Positions 7,423 through 14,851 are shown, numbered from the stretch's first letter. The stretch is 64,000 bases of DNA from Desulfovibrio subterraneus (GCF_013340285.1 NZ_BLVO01000013.1:1133569-1197568), one strand, 5' to 3'. Numbers and translations: made by a program. The notes: a model not told the origin generated them from the letters alone.

Positions 7423-7752
7423 CACCGCCTCCAACATCCGCAGGGCGTCAGCATACGCCTTGCGGGTGTACTGATGCATTTTCACCCCACCCTTACGGCA
7501 CAGCATTTCGTTAACGCGCATCCCGCGTTCCGCGAGTAGAATCTTCCGCTTAAGCATCACCCGCATAGCGATAAGCCTCTCTTCCCGAGAGCCCTGAATC
7601 ACAGGCCAGGCAGGTTGAATCCGCCAGTGCGCCATGTTGGAAAAATCCTCACCGGAATTGCGCAAGGTCCATTCCAGCAATTTACGCCGCGCGCGGCATA
7701 TCGCTTCCTGTTTGCGCTCATCCCTATCCAGCCCGCTGGAATTCAGACACAT
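7405..7752 (-). CDS. Hypothetical phage protein
   Basis: 115 residues, strongly basic and helical (KQEAICRARRKLLEWTLRN, then EERLIAMRVMLKRKILLAERG), with a C-terminal YTRKAYADALRMLEAVL helix. GGGGGTAGGCG precedes the ATG. I recognise no family. It lies downstream of the Cro-like gene on the same strand, so it is probably an early leftward gene. A DNA-binding or regulatory role is possible. Confidence 0.55.
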   Translation of the reverse strand: MCLNSSGLDRDERKQEAICRARRKLLEWTLRNSGEDFSNMAHWRIQPAWPVIQGSREERLIAMRVMLKRKILLAERGMRVNEMLCRKGGVKMHQYTRKAYADALRMLEAVLADEG

Positions 7753-7836
7753 CGCCTACCCCCTACGCAGGGAAACCCCTGCCCTGTTTCGTCTCGTGAT
7801 TTTGTGGTTACTGCCGCACACTGCACACAGGAAAGA

Positions 7837-8124
7837 TCAGGCCGCATTTTCAGCACCCTCCTTGACAAGGTCAGGACACAAAGAGGTTAGGGGAATGCCC
7901 AATCGCAAATGATACCGAACGGCATATGATGCCCCTATATTTCTCCGTCCAGAACAGTGGTTGTGCACTACTCCGCGCTTACTCCCATCTAAGCCAGTCA
8001 AAATAGCCAACTCTACAAAGGAAAGGCCATGTTCTTGCCTATAAACCTCAAGTGCGTTTCTCATGAAGCGAATGATTTCACGTGAAGACACATTAGTCAA
8101 GACCACGCTCTTCACTGAAGACAT
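7837..8124 (-). CDS. Cro-like helix-turn-helix regulator
   Basis: From the ATG at 8124 the protein has 95 residues; a second Met at 8064 would give 75 and leave both nearby palindromes in intergenic DNA. The core IIRFMRNALEVYRQEHGLSF, then FVELAILTGLDGSKRGVVHN, looks like an XRE-type helix-turn-helix. It is divergent from the CI-type repressor, the classical Cro position, and would repress lysogenic transcription during lytic growth. The spacing to the repressor gene is 32 or 92 bp depending on the start; I cannot decide it from ribosome sites. Confidence 0.65.
   Translation of the reverse strand: MSSVKSVVLTNVSSREIIRFMRNALEVYRQEHGLSFVELAILTGLDGSKRGVVHNHCSGRRNIGASYAVRYHLRLGIPLTSLCPDLVKEGAENAA
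8076..8090. promoter_or_regulatory. Candidate repressor operator in the immunity region
   Basis: TTTCACGTGAAGACA matches the early-promoter site at 10,666-10,680 in 14 of 15 positions. Its core TTCACGTGAA is a perfect palindrome. It lies between the two possible starts of the Cro-like gene, as expected for a CI/Cro operator. Confidence 0.55.
8109..8121. promoter_or_regulatory. Second candidate operator in the immunity region
   Basis: TCTTCA and TGAAGA flank a central C, giving a 13-bp palindrome related to the neighbouring site (TTCAC, then TGAAGACA). It is 36 bp from the repressor start codon. Confidence 0.4.
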
Positions 8125-8156
8125 GCCTCGGGCTAAATGAAGTAGGGAGCAATAAA

Positions 8157-8897
8157 ATGTCAGACAGATACGCGCAGATTTCATCACTCGCATGGGCACA
8201 AATCCTCGATCGCCTTAAGGCTCTACGGGATTCAGGAGAAACCTACCAAGCTATCGGTCGGCGAATGGGAGTCCAACGAGGTAGCGTTCAAAACTGGATT
8301 GATGGCTTAAGAAGTGGAGAAAGGGTTTCCTTTGCAGACATGCTAAGATACCTTGACTCACTTCAAATCCCTATTGATTCGATCCTAAAAGGTCTGCCCA
8401 CAGAAGTCCCTCCCCTCAAAAATACACAAATTAAAAATTTACGCCCGAACGCACAAGCCGACCCCGCGTTCATAATGAGTGGAGAAGCCCCGTTAAACAG
8501 CATCGGCGCCGTGGTAAACGTGTACGCAACCGCAGGGGCGGGCCTAGCGCTAGACAACCAAACAGACACTCCACTGGCACAAATATCTATACCTGCCAAA
8601 TATGTCAGACCGTCGTTACTAGTCGTAATCGTCGAAGGAGACTCCATGGAGCCCACAATAAAAAAAGGGGCTTATGTAGGAATTGATCATTCTGCTGAAA
8701 AGCTTATTCAAGGCGAAGTCTATGGAGTCAATTTACCATACGAAGGAGTTGTTCTCAAAAGAGTCTACTTTGACCACAGCTCCGATAGTTTAGTTTTAAA
8801 ATCCGACAACCAAAAACACAGTGATATTCGCCTTCCCATTGAAAATCGTGAAGGATTAATTATTGGCAAAGCCATTTGGGTAATGCAGGACTTATAG
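8157..8897 (+). CDS. CI/LexA-type prophage repressor (S24 peptidase)
   Basis: 246 residues. The N-terminal region (about 10-75) is a helix-turn-helix: SGETYQAIGRRMGVQRGSVQ, then an FADMLRYLDSLQIP helix. After a linker, the C-terminal S24 domain has an Ala-Gly pair in VYATAGAGLAL as the probable cleavage site, Ser in VEGDSMEPTIKKG and Lys in VVLKRVYF as the catalytic dyad. It therefore should cleave itself with RecA after DNA damage and release lytic promoters. AGGGAGC precedes the ATG. The ATPase and PIN genes follow on the same strand and are probably expressed with it in the lysogen. Confidence 0.9.
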   Translation: MSDRYAQISSLAWAQILDRLKALRDSGETYQAIGRRMGVQRGSVQNWIDGLRSGERVSFADMLRYLDSLQIPIDSILKGLPTEVPPLKNTQIKNLRPNAQADPAFIMSGEAPLNSIGAVVNVYATAGAGLALDNQTDTPLAQISIPAKYVRPSLLVVIVEGDSMEPTIKKGAYVGIDHSAEKLIQGEVYGVNLPYEGVVLKRVYFDHSSDSLVLKSDNQKHSDIRLPIENREGLIIGKAIWVMQDL

Positions 8898-8913
8898 CAT
8901 AAAGAAAATAGAA

Positions 8914-10122
8914 ATGATCACATCTATACGTTTAATAAACTGGAAGAGCTTTGCTGATGCCAAGCTCTATATTGACCCAATAACTACAATCATTGGTGTC
9001 AACGCAAGCGGAAAATCCAACATCCTTGATGCGCTAGAATTTCTACGGCGCACCTCAAGTGGCGTAAGTATAGACAGTGCTCTCTCCGGCTCTGGAGACG
9101 GAGGCCTCCCTCCTCTACGAGGGAATATTGGGTGGGCAGCTAGAAAAGGTCACAATATATTTGGCATCGAAGCAGAAATTGAAACAGACAATAATAACTT
9201 TATATATTCCATCTCAGTATACACGAAGGAAAAAGTTGTTAGAATTCACGAAGAAACACTGTATGACACAACAGCAAAAACAAATGTTTTTAAACTAAAA
9301 TCAATATCAGGAAAAATAAAGCTTTTCATGCTTGGAGCTGAGCTTGGCGATGCAGATTTTGAAAATGAAAGCGCCCTCTCTACACTTCATAAAACAAAGG
9401 GCTTACTCACCCCTAAAGAGTATATCAAATCCATTAATACTATACAGTCTCTGCTTTCTAGCATTTTCCCATTCAAACCAATGCATAACAGCATGCGTTC
9501 AATCGCCCCCATATCAGACCAATATAGGTATGACGGATCTAACATTGCTGGATTCATTGCAGGACATAAAAACAAAACGAATATTGAAAGACAGCTCTCG
9601 AAATATGCAACGAAATTTCCTGAAGGAGATATAACAAAAGTTTGGACAGAATTTATTGGTATCAATAAAGAAAAAGCAGAATTATACTGCAACGAATCTT
9701 TTGGTAATACCACAAACACTGTAGATGCAAATAACATGTCTGATGGAACTCTTAGATTCCTTGCAATACTCGTCGCAATGCTAACTGCTCCAGAACACTC
9801 TTTAGTTGCAATAGAAGAAATTGATAACGGACTACATCCTTCAAGATCAGAATTATTAATAAATTCTCTAAAAGAAATTGGCTCCAAACGAAAAGTCGAT
9901 GTAATCATTATAACTCACAATCCAGCCTTGCTTAACTTTCTCGGACCTGAGGCCATCCCATTCATATCAGTTGTGCACAGAAAGCACAGCGGTGAAAGCA
10001 CAATTACACTCTTAGAAGATGTCGACCAGCTCCCCAAGCTTATGGCCTCCGGCCCAATAGGAACAATAGTAAGCCAAGGAAAGCTACAAAAAGCCCTTAG
10101 AAATCAGGAAGACGCACGATGA
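8914..10122 (+). CDS. OLD/RecF-like AAA ATPase (AAA_21), candidate defence effector subunit
   Basis: 402 residues with a full ABC/RecF-type ATPase head: Walker A GVNASGKSN at residues 28-36, signature-like NMSDGTLRFLAI, Walker B LVAIEEIDNGLHPS and the switch His in IIITHNPALL. The insert between the halves is alpha-helical and shorter than a SMC coiled coil, and there is no Toprim domain, unlike OLD nucleases. Base use is AT-rich relative to the phage core. The gene sits 16 bp behind the repressor gene and overlaps a PIN nuclease gene by 4 bp. Phage-resistance systems often pair such an ATPase sensor with a separate nuclease; that role here is inference. Confidence 0.85.
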   Translation: MITSIRLINWKSFADAKLYIDPITTIIGVNASGKSNILDALEFLRRTSSGVSIDSALSGSGDGGLPPLRGNIGWAARKGHNIFGIEAEIETDNNNFIYSISVYTKEKVVRIHEETLYDTTAKTNVFKLKSISGKIKLFMLGAELGDADFENESALSTLHKTKGLLTPKEYIKSINTIQSLLSSIFPFKPMHNSMRSIAPISDQYRYDGSNIAGFIAGHKNKTNIERQLSKYATKFPEGDITKVWTEFIGINKEKAELYCNESFGNTTNTVDANNMSDGTLRFLAILVAMLTAPEHSLVAIEEIDNGLHPSRSELLINSLKEIGSKRKVDVIIITHNPALLNFLGPEAIPFISVVHRKHSGESTITLLEDVDQLPKLMASGPIGTIVSQGKLQKALRNQEDAR

Positions 10123-10619
10123 GTAAAGTGCTTATTATTGACACATGTATTCTTTGCGTCCTCTTAAAAGTCCCACACATGGAAACATGTGGAAGAAACG
10201 ATGATAAATGGGACTTTACCCGTGTAAACTCCATAATCGAATCCGAACTAGGCCAGAAAACAACACTTGTACTGCCCATAGCTACATTAATTGAATCTGG
10301 AAACCATATAACAAACCACGGAAACTACACTCATGCATCCGAATTGATTGAAATTCTTAAAAAATCAATCAATGAAGAAACTCCATGGGCTGCGTTTAGT
10401 GATCAAAGCGCTTTATGGTCCGAGGAAGAACTTGATAAACTTGCTGCGGAATGGCCAGACAAATGCAAAAGCATTGGCCTCGGAGATATGACCATCACTG
10501 CCGTCGCAAATCACTACGCCAAGAGTGGTTACACCGTTGAATTACTAACTGCAGACTCAGGGCTTAAGGCTTACGAACCTCTCCCCCCCACATCCATCCC
10601 AAGACGAAATCGCAAATAA
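10119..10619 (+). CDS. PIN-domain ribonuclease paired with the ATPase
   Basis: 166 residues with the acidic PIN set: Asp8 in VLIIDTCIL, Glu59 in ATLIESGNH, Asp123 in GLGDMTITA and Asp146 in LLTADSGLKAY. These coordinate metal ions for RNA cleavage in PIN enzymes. The start overlaps the ATPase stop (ATGA), implying translational coupling and a complex. It lacks a VapB-type antitoxin partner; the large ATPase takes that place. A regulated RNase that shuts down infected cells is the likeliest role, by inference. A weak stem with a T run follows the stop. Confidence 0.8.
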   Translation: MSKVLIIDTCILCVLLKVPHMETCGRNDDKWDFTRVNSIIESELGQKTTLVLPIATLIESGNHITNHGNYTHASELIEILKKSINEETPWAAFSDQSALWSEEELDKLAAEWPDKCKSIGLGDMTITAVANHYAKSGYTVELLTADSGLKAYEPLPPTSIPRRNRK

Positions 10620-10621
10620 GA

Positions 10622-10652
10622 CTCCTTTCGACACGCATAGGAGGATTTTTTA
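10622..10652 (+). terminator. Probable weak terminator after the PIN gene
   Basis: CTCCT (10,622-10,626) can pair with AGGAG (10,639-10,643), followed by ATTTTTTATT. The short stem makes it moderate evidence; it would close the repressor-ATPase-PIN transcript. Confidence 0.45.
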
Positions 10653-10689
10653 TTGACCTTATTGCTTTCACGTGAAAACATGTTTTCAC
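10653..10689 (+). promoter_or_regulatory. Early promoter region with overlapping operator palindromes
   Basis: TTGACC at 10,653-10,658 is a possible -35. Downstream are the perfect palindrome TTTCACGTGAAA (10,666-10,677) and the overlapping perfect 18-bp palindrome GTGAAAACATGTTTTCAC (10,672-10,689). They fall where a -10 and start site would be, so a repressor bound here would block the rightward early genes. The first half is shared with the site at 8076-8090. No good -10 is seen. Confidence 0.6.
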
Positions 10690-10990
10690 ACAAAAGCGCT
10701 TCTAGCTGAAAACGGTTCACGGACCAAAGTAAGACCAATACAAGCAGCTACTGTGTACCCCGCCGGGCGGCAGGGAGGCACCGAACGGAGACTAGTAGGA
10801 ACGCCGCGAACGAGGCCCATTAAAGCGGGAGGGATGAAAGCCATAAGGAACCATCGCGGTTTGCAGCGCTGGCCCGTGACAGCAAGGACGCCTCCTCAGT
10901 CACAACCAGACGCATGCCAGGACAAGCACCCTACGCCACACAAGCGGGCACGGGACCGCCCTGCAAGCCGCGAACAACCGCAGAAGGTGG
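10690..10990 (+). ncRNA. Non-coding early leader, possible structured RNA
   Basis: About 300 bases without a convincing reading frame, between the palindromic promoter region and the first small gene. It is GC-rich with several short inverted repeats (for example CCGCC then GGCGG near 10,760) and purine-rich stretches such as GGGAGGGATGAAAGCC. Open frames through it are Arg/Pro-rich and look non-coding. It may be a structured leader RNA or an antitermination site. I recognise no RNA family. Confidence 0.35.
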
Positions 10991-10995
10991 GGCGC

Positions 10996-11121
10996 ATGCA
11001 ACGGCTAATCTCTTTTCATACTCTGCGAAACACTGCTCTCCGCTTTCTCTGCGGCGGCCTGTTCATTGTCCTGCTTCTTGCGCTCTCCGCCTTGGGGCAG
11101 ATCATGACAGGAACCATGTAA
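10996..11121 (+). CDS. Possible small single-pass membrane protein
   Basis: A 41-residue frame with ATG at 10,996 after GGTGGGGCGC. It has a basic N terminus (QRLISFHTLRNTALRF) and one hydrophobic helix (LCGGLFIVLLLALSALG). Small membrane peptides are common in early phage operons. No homology can be judged from sequence alone, and the coding call is tentative. Confidence 0.35.
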   Translation: MQRLISFHTLRNTALRFLCGGLFIVLLLALSALGQIMTGTM

Positions 11122-11138
11122 CAAACGGAGAAACCACC

Positions 11139-11543
11139 ATGCCCACAGACGACGGCCTTGTTTCCCTGGCCAACCTGAAAGGCGGTGCCGTGATTGAAGC
11201 GGCCGACTACGCCCTACAGGAAGTATTTGAAAACATCCTGGACCCGAACACGGAAGCCACGCAAACGCGCGAGGTAACCGTGAAGCTGGTCTTCAAACCC
11301 GGCAAGGACCGTAGCACCAGCGCCATACTGGTTAAGGTGGATCGCAAGCTTGCCGCCCAGGCACCTTTCGACGCGACCATTGCTATCGGCAAGGGCTTGG
11401 AAGGCAAGGCCATTGGCAGCGAATACGGCGCTATTGATCCTAGCCAGCACATCTTGCCCGAAACCGTCGAAGACCCTGCCAAGGCATTTGCCGGTTCCAA
11501 GAACGTTACCCCCTTCAAGGCTGCCGCTGGCGGCGCACACTAA
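11139..11543 (+). CDS. Phage 'replication terminator'-like protein
   Basis: 134 residues starting at the ATG at 11,139 after ACGGAG. The pattern SLANLKGGAVIEAADYALQE, then NILDPNT, VTVKLVFKPGKDRS and VDRKLAAQAP, matches a phage protein family commonly labelled replication terminator protein. The C terminus is an Ala/Gly-rich tail. The name is inherited and real function is unclear. It is the first substantial gene of the rightward early operon and is followed after 27 bp by the next. Confidence 0.65.
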   Translation: MPTDDGLVSLANLKGGAVIEAADYALQEVFENILDPNTEATQTREVTVKLVFKPGKDRSTSAILVKVDRKLAAQAPFDATIAIGKGLEGKAIGSEYGAIDPSQHILPETVEDPAKAFAGSKNVTPFKAAAGGAH

Positions 11544-11570
11544 CCACCAACCCAAAGGATACGGCACATC

Positions 11571-12332
11571 ATGCCTAGCGTAGACCTGAACGAATCCATT
11601 GAAACACTGGTAAGGCTTGGCGGCGACCTGAAACAGGCAGAAGTGGACCGCCGCACGCAGTTTGTTGTCCATGAACACAACGGCCGCCCCTACTACAAGG
11701 GCGAGTTCCGCCCCATGCTTGAGCCGGAAGCGGAACCGCTTCACGTGAACACCCTTACCGCCCTGGCCGACTACCTGAACGACAACCCGGACGAACTGGA
11801 CCTCTCCAAGCTTCTCGTCCACGTAAACAGCGCTACGGACGTGGTTATCCGTTCCGTACCCACCGGACCGCACAAGCAGCGCCCTGTGTTCATGCGTGCC
11901 GGTGCCCTGATCCCGGATCATATGTTCGATACCTACGTCAGCCCCGACAAGTTCGTTCCTTACCTGCAAAGCTGTTTTGCAGCAGGCGAAGACCTGGAAA
12001 CGGTTATTGCCGTATGCGGCAACGTGACTGCCGCGGCAGAAGTGCGCCAGCAGGACGACGGCATGACGCAGACCGTCACCGCCCGCATGGGGGTACAGCG
12101 CCGCACTGACATTGAAGTGCCGAATCCGGTAGTGCTCTACCCGTTCTCTTCCTTCGTCGAGATCATGCAGCCCGCCCGCAAGTTCGTGCTCCGCTTCAAG
12201 GGTGACACCGACAAGGGCACCCTTTGCGCGCTCATCCCCGCCGACGGTGGCGCATGGCAGATCGCTGCAATCGAATCCATCAGCACCTGGCTCCGTGAAA
12301 AACTCCCCGAGGGCGTGCGCGTAATCGCATAG
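11571..12332 (+). CDS. Conserved phage protein, possibly DUF2303/YfdQ-like
   Basis: 253 residues. The protein alternates helical and beta segments, with VDRRTQFVVHEHNGRPYYKG near the start, a central helix at TALADYLNDNPDE and a C-terminal IAAIESISTWLREKLP helix. The layout resembles the DUF2303 (YfdQ) family of prophage proteins, but I cannot confirm it. AAAGGATACGG precedes the start. It is part of the early operon, probably linked to recombination or replication by position. Confidence 0.55.
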   Translation: MPSVDLNESIETLVRLGGDLKQAEVDRRTQFVVHEHNGRPYYKGEFRPMLEPEAEPLHVNTLTALADYLNDNPDELDLSKLLVHVNSATDVVIRSVPTGPHKQRPVFMRAGALIPDHMFDTYVSPDKFVPYLQSCFAAGEDLETVIAVCGNVTAAAEVRQQDDGMTQTVTARMGVQRRTDIEVPNPVVLYPFSSFVEIMQPARKFVLRFKGDTDKGTLCALIPADGGAWQIAAIESISTWLREKLPEGVRVIA

Positions 12333-12394
12333 CGCCGCCTTACTCCACACAACGCCGGGGGCGGCCCATAGCCCCCGGCACACCACACAAAGCC

Positions 12395-12574
12395 ATGAAG
12401 AAAGAATACACCGTAGAAGTTGCATTGCGGGTCCTGGTGCCCGTGAAGGCCGAAGACGCGCACACTGCGCAGATCATCGCCAAAGATCGCGCAGAAATGG
12501 GCGCGGCCTTCGGCGGTAACCTGCACGTCTTGGAAGTGCAGACCGGAAACCTGGAAGAGAAAAGGGAGGCGTAG
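12395..12574 (+). CDS. Small phage protein
   Basis: 59 residues (MKKEYTVEVALRVLVPVKAE, then DAHTAQIIAKDRAEMG). This is a short beta-alpha-beta pattern of a type frequent in small phage proteins. The stop is followed after two bases by the next start, so it is coupled to its neighbours. The function is unknown. Confidence 0.55.
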   Translation: MKKEYTVEVALRVLVPVKAEDAHTAQIIAKDRAEMGAAFGGNLHVLEVQTGNLEEKREA

Positions 12575-12576
12575 CC

Positions 12577-12861
12577 GTGCCAATCAGCGTTCAGCTCGAA
12601 ATTTCCGACAACAACGAATGCGTCGATGCCCCATACTGGTTGATAATCGACCCCATGCAAATGATGAAACCCGCCCCACGCTCTGTCGCCCAAATGATAA
12701 CCGGACCGTTTTTCAGTCGCGAATCGGCAGAGAAGCACCTTGCGGCAAGGCACTATGAATTCTCCGACAAGGCTGTTGTCTGGTGTGCGTCTGGCTATTG
12801 GTCGCACCAGTACAAGGAAGCATGGCGAACAGGTTGTAAAACTGCGGTAGGCGGCGAGTGA
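12577..12861 (+). CDS. Hypothetical phage protein
   Basis: 94 residues from a GTG two bases after the previous stop, with GGGAGG upstream. It has the segment GPFFSRESAEKHLAARHYEF, typical of small phage proteins with a SAEKHL helix. The stop overlaps the next ATG (TGATG). It is an accessory gene in the early operon with no assigned function. Confidence 0.6.
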   Translation: MPISVQLEISDNNECVDAPYWLIIDPMQMMKPAPRSVAQMITGPFFSRESAEKHLAARHYEFSDKAVVWCASGYWSHQYKEAWRTGCKTAVGGE

Positions 12862-13247
12862 TGGTTCAACGATACAAATTCCTTCCAGAAGCGGAAGAAG
12901 CGATCCGCGCCTGCTGGTGCGCCATGGCACTAAGCTCTGAGGGCGAATACGTCATGCACTCCGACTACGCCGCCCTCCTATCTCACGCCAAACATCTTGA
13001 GACGCGTCTAAACATGGCCACATCATTTTGTGTAGGCCTGATACGCGAAAGGGAAGTGAACATAGAAGCCCGTGGGGAAGGAAAATGGTGTGTTTACAGA
13101 GGCGGCTATGTTTTGACTCGCAAAGGGAAATGGGAATATGAGCCGTTGCCATCATCTCGCACTCAGAGTTTCTACGATAATACTCGCTTCACGCTGGAAG
13201 AAGCATTTGAACGGGCCAACGCTGTAATAAAAGAATTCAGGAAATAG
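12861..13247 (+). CDS. Hypothetical phage protein
   Basis: 128 residues, start overlapping the previous stop by one base. It is mixed helical, with MHSDYAALLSHAKHLETRLN, a Cys in TSFCVGLIRER and a C-terminal TLEEAFERANAVIKEFRK helix. I recognise no domain. Tight packing in the early operon supports it as a real gene. Confidence 0.6.
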   Translation: MVQRYKFLPEAEEAIRACWCAMALSSEGEYVMHSDYAALLSHAKHLETRLNMATSFCVGLIREREVNIEARGEGKWCVYRGGYVLTRKGKWEYEPLPSSRTQSFYDNTRFTLEEAFERANAVIKEFRK

Positions 13248-13249
13248 CC

Positions 13250-13558
13250 ATGAACGCGAAGCCGCTCTTTCTGCCCCTCATGCGCCGATACTTTGAAGCC
13301 TTCGTGCGCGGCGAAAAGCACACCGAGTTTCGCCAGGTATCGAAGCGGTGGAACCTGGACAAAGTAACCGTTGGCCGCCCTGTTACCCTATCCAGCGGTT
13401 ACGGCAGCCACAGCCGCCTACAGGGTGTTGTAGAGTCCGTAAAAGTGGCCCATTCAAGCACCCTGCCGGAAGAAGATCGGACGGCGGTTCTAGAGTGCTA
13501 CGGGGGCGACGTAGAATTGATTTGTATAGGTATCAAAATAGACCGACAGGAGGCGTAA
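13250..13558 (+). CDS. ASCH-like domain protein
   Basis: 102 residues. PLFLPLMRRYFEAFVRGEKH, then TEFRQVSKRWN, GRPVTLSSGYG and LQGVVESV, fit the small beta-barrel ASCH fold, a PUA relative thought to bind RNA or modified bases. The conserved layout, a substrate loop followed by a G-S-G-Y turn, is visible. It starts two bases after the upstream stop. In phages such proteins are accessory genes of unclear role. Confidence 0.65.
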   Translation: MNAKPLFLPLMRRYFEAFVRGEKHTEFRQVSKRWNLDKVTVGRPVTLSSGYGSHSRLQGVVESVKVAHSSTLPEEDRTAVLECYGGDVELICIGIKIDRQEA

Positions 13559-13560
13559 CC

Positions 13561-13788
13561 ATGCAGACCCAACCCGCAACCACTACAGCAAGCCAGAACG
13601 GTACACAGGATCGCCTCTTGAGACTTCCCGAGGTCTTGAGTAAGGTTCCTTTCAGCCGGGCGACCCTCTACCGCCGCATTGAAAACGGCGAGTTCCCCGC
13701 CCCCAAAAAAGACGGCCACATATCCTTCTGGCACCTTTCGGCCATAAACGCCTGGATTGAAGCCAAGAAAAACGGGCTTGACAACTAA
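13561..13788 (+). CDS. AlpA-family regulator
   Basis: 75 residues. LRLPEVLSKVPFSRATLYRR, then IENGEFPAPKKDG and FWHLSAINAWIEAKK, is the AlpA/MerR-like helix-turn-helix pattern. AlpA proteins often control integrase or excision genes of prophages. It is the last gene of the tightly packed operon and is followed by a strong terminator. Confidence 0.8.
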   Translation: MQTQPATTTASQNGTQDRLLRLPEVLSKVPFSRATLYRRIENGEFPAPKKDGHISFWHLSAINAWIEAKKNGLDN

Positions 13789-13819
13789 CCCCAGCATCAC
13801 ACCAAAGCCTTCTTCAATA

Positions 13820-13852
13820 GCCTCCACCGTTTCGGTAGAGGCTTTTTTTGCT
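13820..13852 (+). terminator. Terminator of the early prophage operon
   Basis: AGCCTCCACCG and CGGTAGAGGCT form a stem around TTTC with one mismatch, followed by TTTTTTT. It ends the rightward operon. Confidence 0.85.
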
Positions 13853-13928
13853 ACTCTGCACAACTTGACGCAGCAGACATAAAAAGACAATAAGCACATA
13901 TATTTTCGACCACACCAAGGCGGACAAC

Positions 13929-14567
13929 ATGAACACCAGTCAAAAAATAGCACTTTTTGCTGTTATTGTTACGATCATCGGCATCACCATCGCAGAAACT
14001 AGCAAGTATTGCGATAGAGCCAACGAAAGCTACATTGCAAGCCTTAAGCATGACATTGATATGTACGAAAAATTTGAAAAGTTTAACATTCCGAAGACAC
14101 TAAACACCCTAAACACAACCCTTACAGAACTAGAGAAAAATGCAAAAAATATAAATGACTATACAGATACAATAAACAAGAACAAAGAATTGGAAATTAA
14201 AAACAAAACCTTATCATCTGATATTGAGAAGTTTAAACAAGAAAATATAGAGTTAAATAAAAAAATTGAAGCACTAGAAGAAAAATACAACAGACTGATG
14301 TCTGAAAATGAAAACTTCACCCTCAAAAACAACCAGTCAAGAACACTTTTGGGCGGAGAAATAGCTGTGGGACTATCAAGAGCATCTCAAGCACTTGAAA
14401 TTGCTACCGTGACAATAAACAACAAAACCCATGAGCTACGCGCTGGGCAATCCGTTTCATTAGAACTCTCTGGAAAACGCTGCACGACTGTCCTCAAGGG
14501 GATTGGATATGACAGTGCTGGCTTTGAATTCTTCTGCAAACCAATCCCCCCAAAATCTCACCAGTAA
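13929..14567 (+). CDS. AT-rich membrane-anchored coiled-coil protein
   Basis: 212 residues. One hydrophobic helix at about residues 7-22 is followed by a long predicted coiled coil (about 35-140; NKELEIKNKTLSSDIEKFKQ and similar heptads), then a compact C-terminal domain with two Cys (KRCTTVLK, FEFFCKP). The gene is much richer in A and T than its phage neighbours and has its own upstream region after a terminator. It sits at the right end of the element, a typical place for cargo. The role is unknown. Confidence 0.6.
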   Translation: MNTSQKIALFAVIVTIIGITIAETSKYCDRANESYIASLKHDIDMYEKFEKFNIPKTLNTLNTTLTELEKNAKNINDYTDTINKNKELEIKNKTLSSDIEKFKQENIELNKKIEALEEKYNRLMSENENFTLKNNQSRTLLGGEIAVGLSRASQALEIATVTINNKTHELRAGQSVSLELSGKRCTTVLKGIGYDSAGFEFFCKPIPPKSHQ

Positions 14568-14571
14568 AACC

Positions 14572-14593
14572 GGGGGTACATATGGGGGTACAT
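14572..14593. repeat. Direct repeats, possible integrase arm sites
   Basis: GGGGGTACAT occurs at 14,572-14,581 and again at 14,584-14,593, 12 bp apart. Paired repeats of this kind are common beside prophage attachment sites and probably bind the integrase N-terminal domain. Confidence 0.5.
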
Positions 14594-14653
14594 TTCCAGA
14601 TGTTCAAAAAAATATTCATTTAAATAAGTCGATTATGCGTCAAATGTGGTGGA

Positions 14654-14667
14654 CGCCGCCTCCACCA
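14654..14667 (+). other. Candidate right attachment site
   Basis: CGCCGCCTCCACCA resembles the 3' end of a tmRNA or tRNA gene (acceptor arm with CCA). It lies directly after the possible arm-type repeats and before host genes. Prophages often insert in such 3' ends. The other copy would be left of this window. Confidence 0.4.
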
Positions 14668-14681
14668 TTCAAGGAATTTAT

Positions 14682-14722
14682 AGGGTTTCACGCCGTCTCA
14701 CCAGACCGTGAAACCCTTTCCT
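14682..14722 (+). terminator. Hairpin at the element-host border
   Basis: AGGGTTTCACG (14,682-14,692) pairs perfectly with CGTGAAACCCT (14,707-14,717), followed by a short T-rich stretch. It is probably the terminator of the host RNA gene or of the rightward cargo gene. Confidence 0.6.
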
Positions 14723-14800
14723 TTTGTACTGCCGCGCAAGCAATCGCCTACGCCCCCGCTGCCCCAAAACGGCCAGGGCCAATACACCCGCAGCTGTTCA

Positions 14801-14832
14801 ATAAAAAAGGGAGGAACAACCGTTCCTCCCTT
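14801..14832 (-). terminator. Terminator of the META lipoprotein gene
   Basis: AAGGGAGGAAC (14,807-14,817) pairs with GTTCCTCCCTT (14,822-14,832); leftward, the stem is followed by a T run. Confidence 0.85.
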
Positions 14833-14851
14833 CATAATCATCGAAGCCTGA

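Noticed and set aside
10672..11121. A 149-codon frame covering the early leader
   Set aside because: Its first 108 codons are Arg/Pro/Gln-rich and start inside the operator; only the last 41 codons look protein-like.
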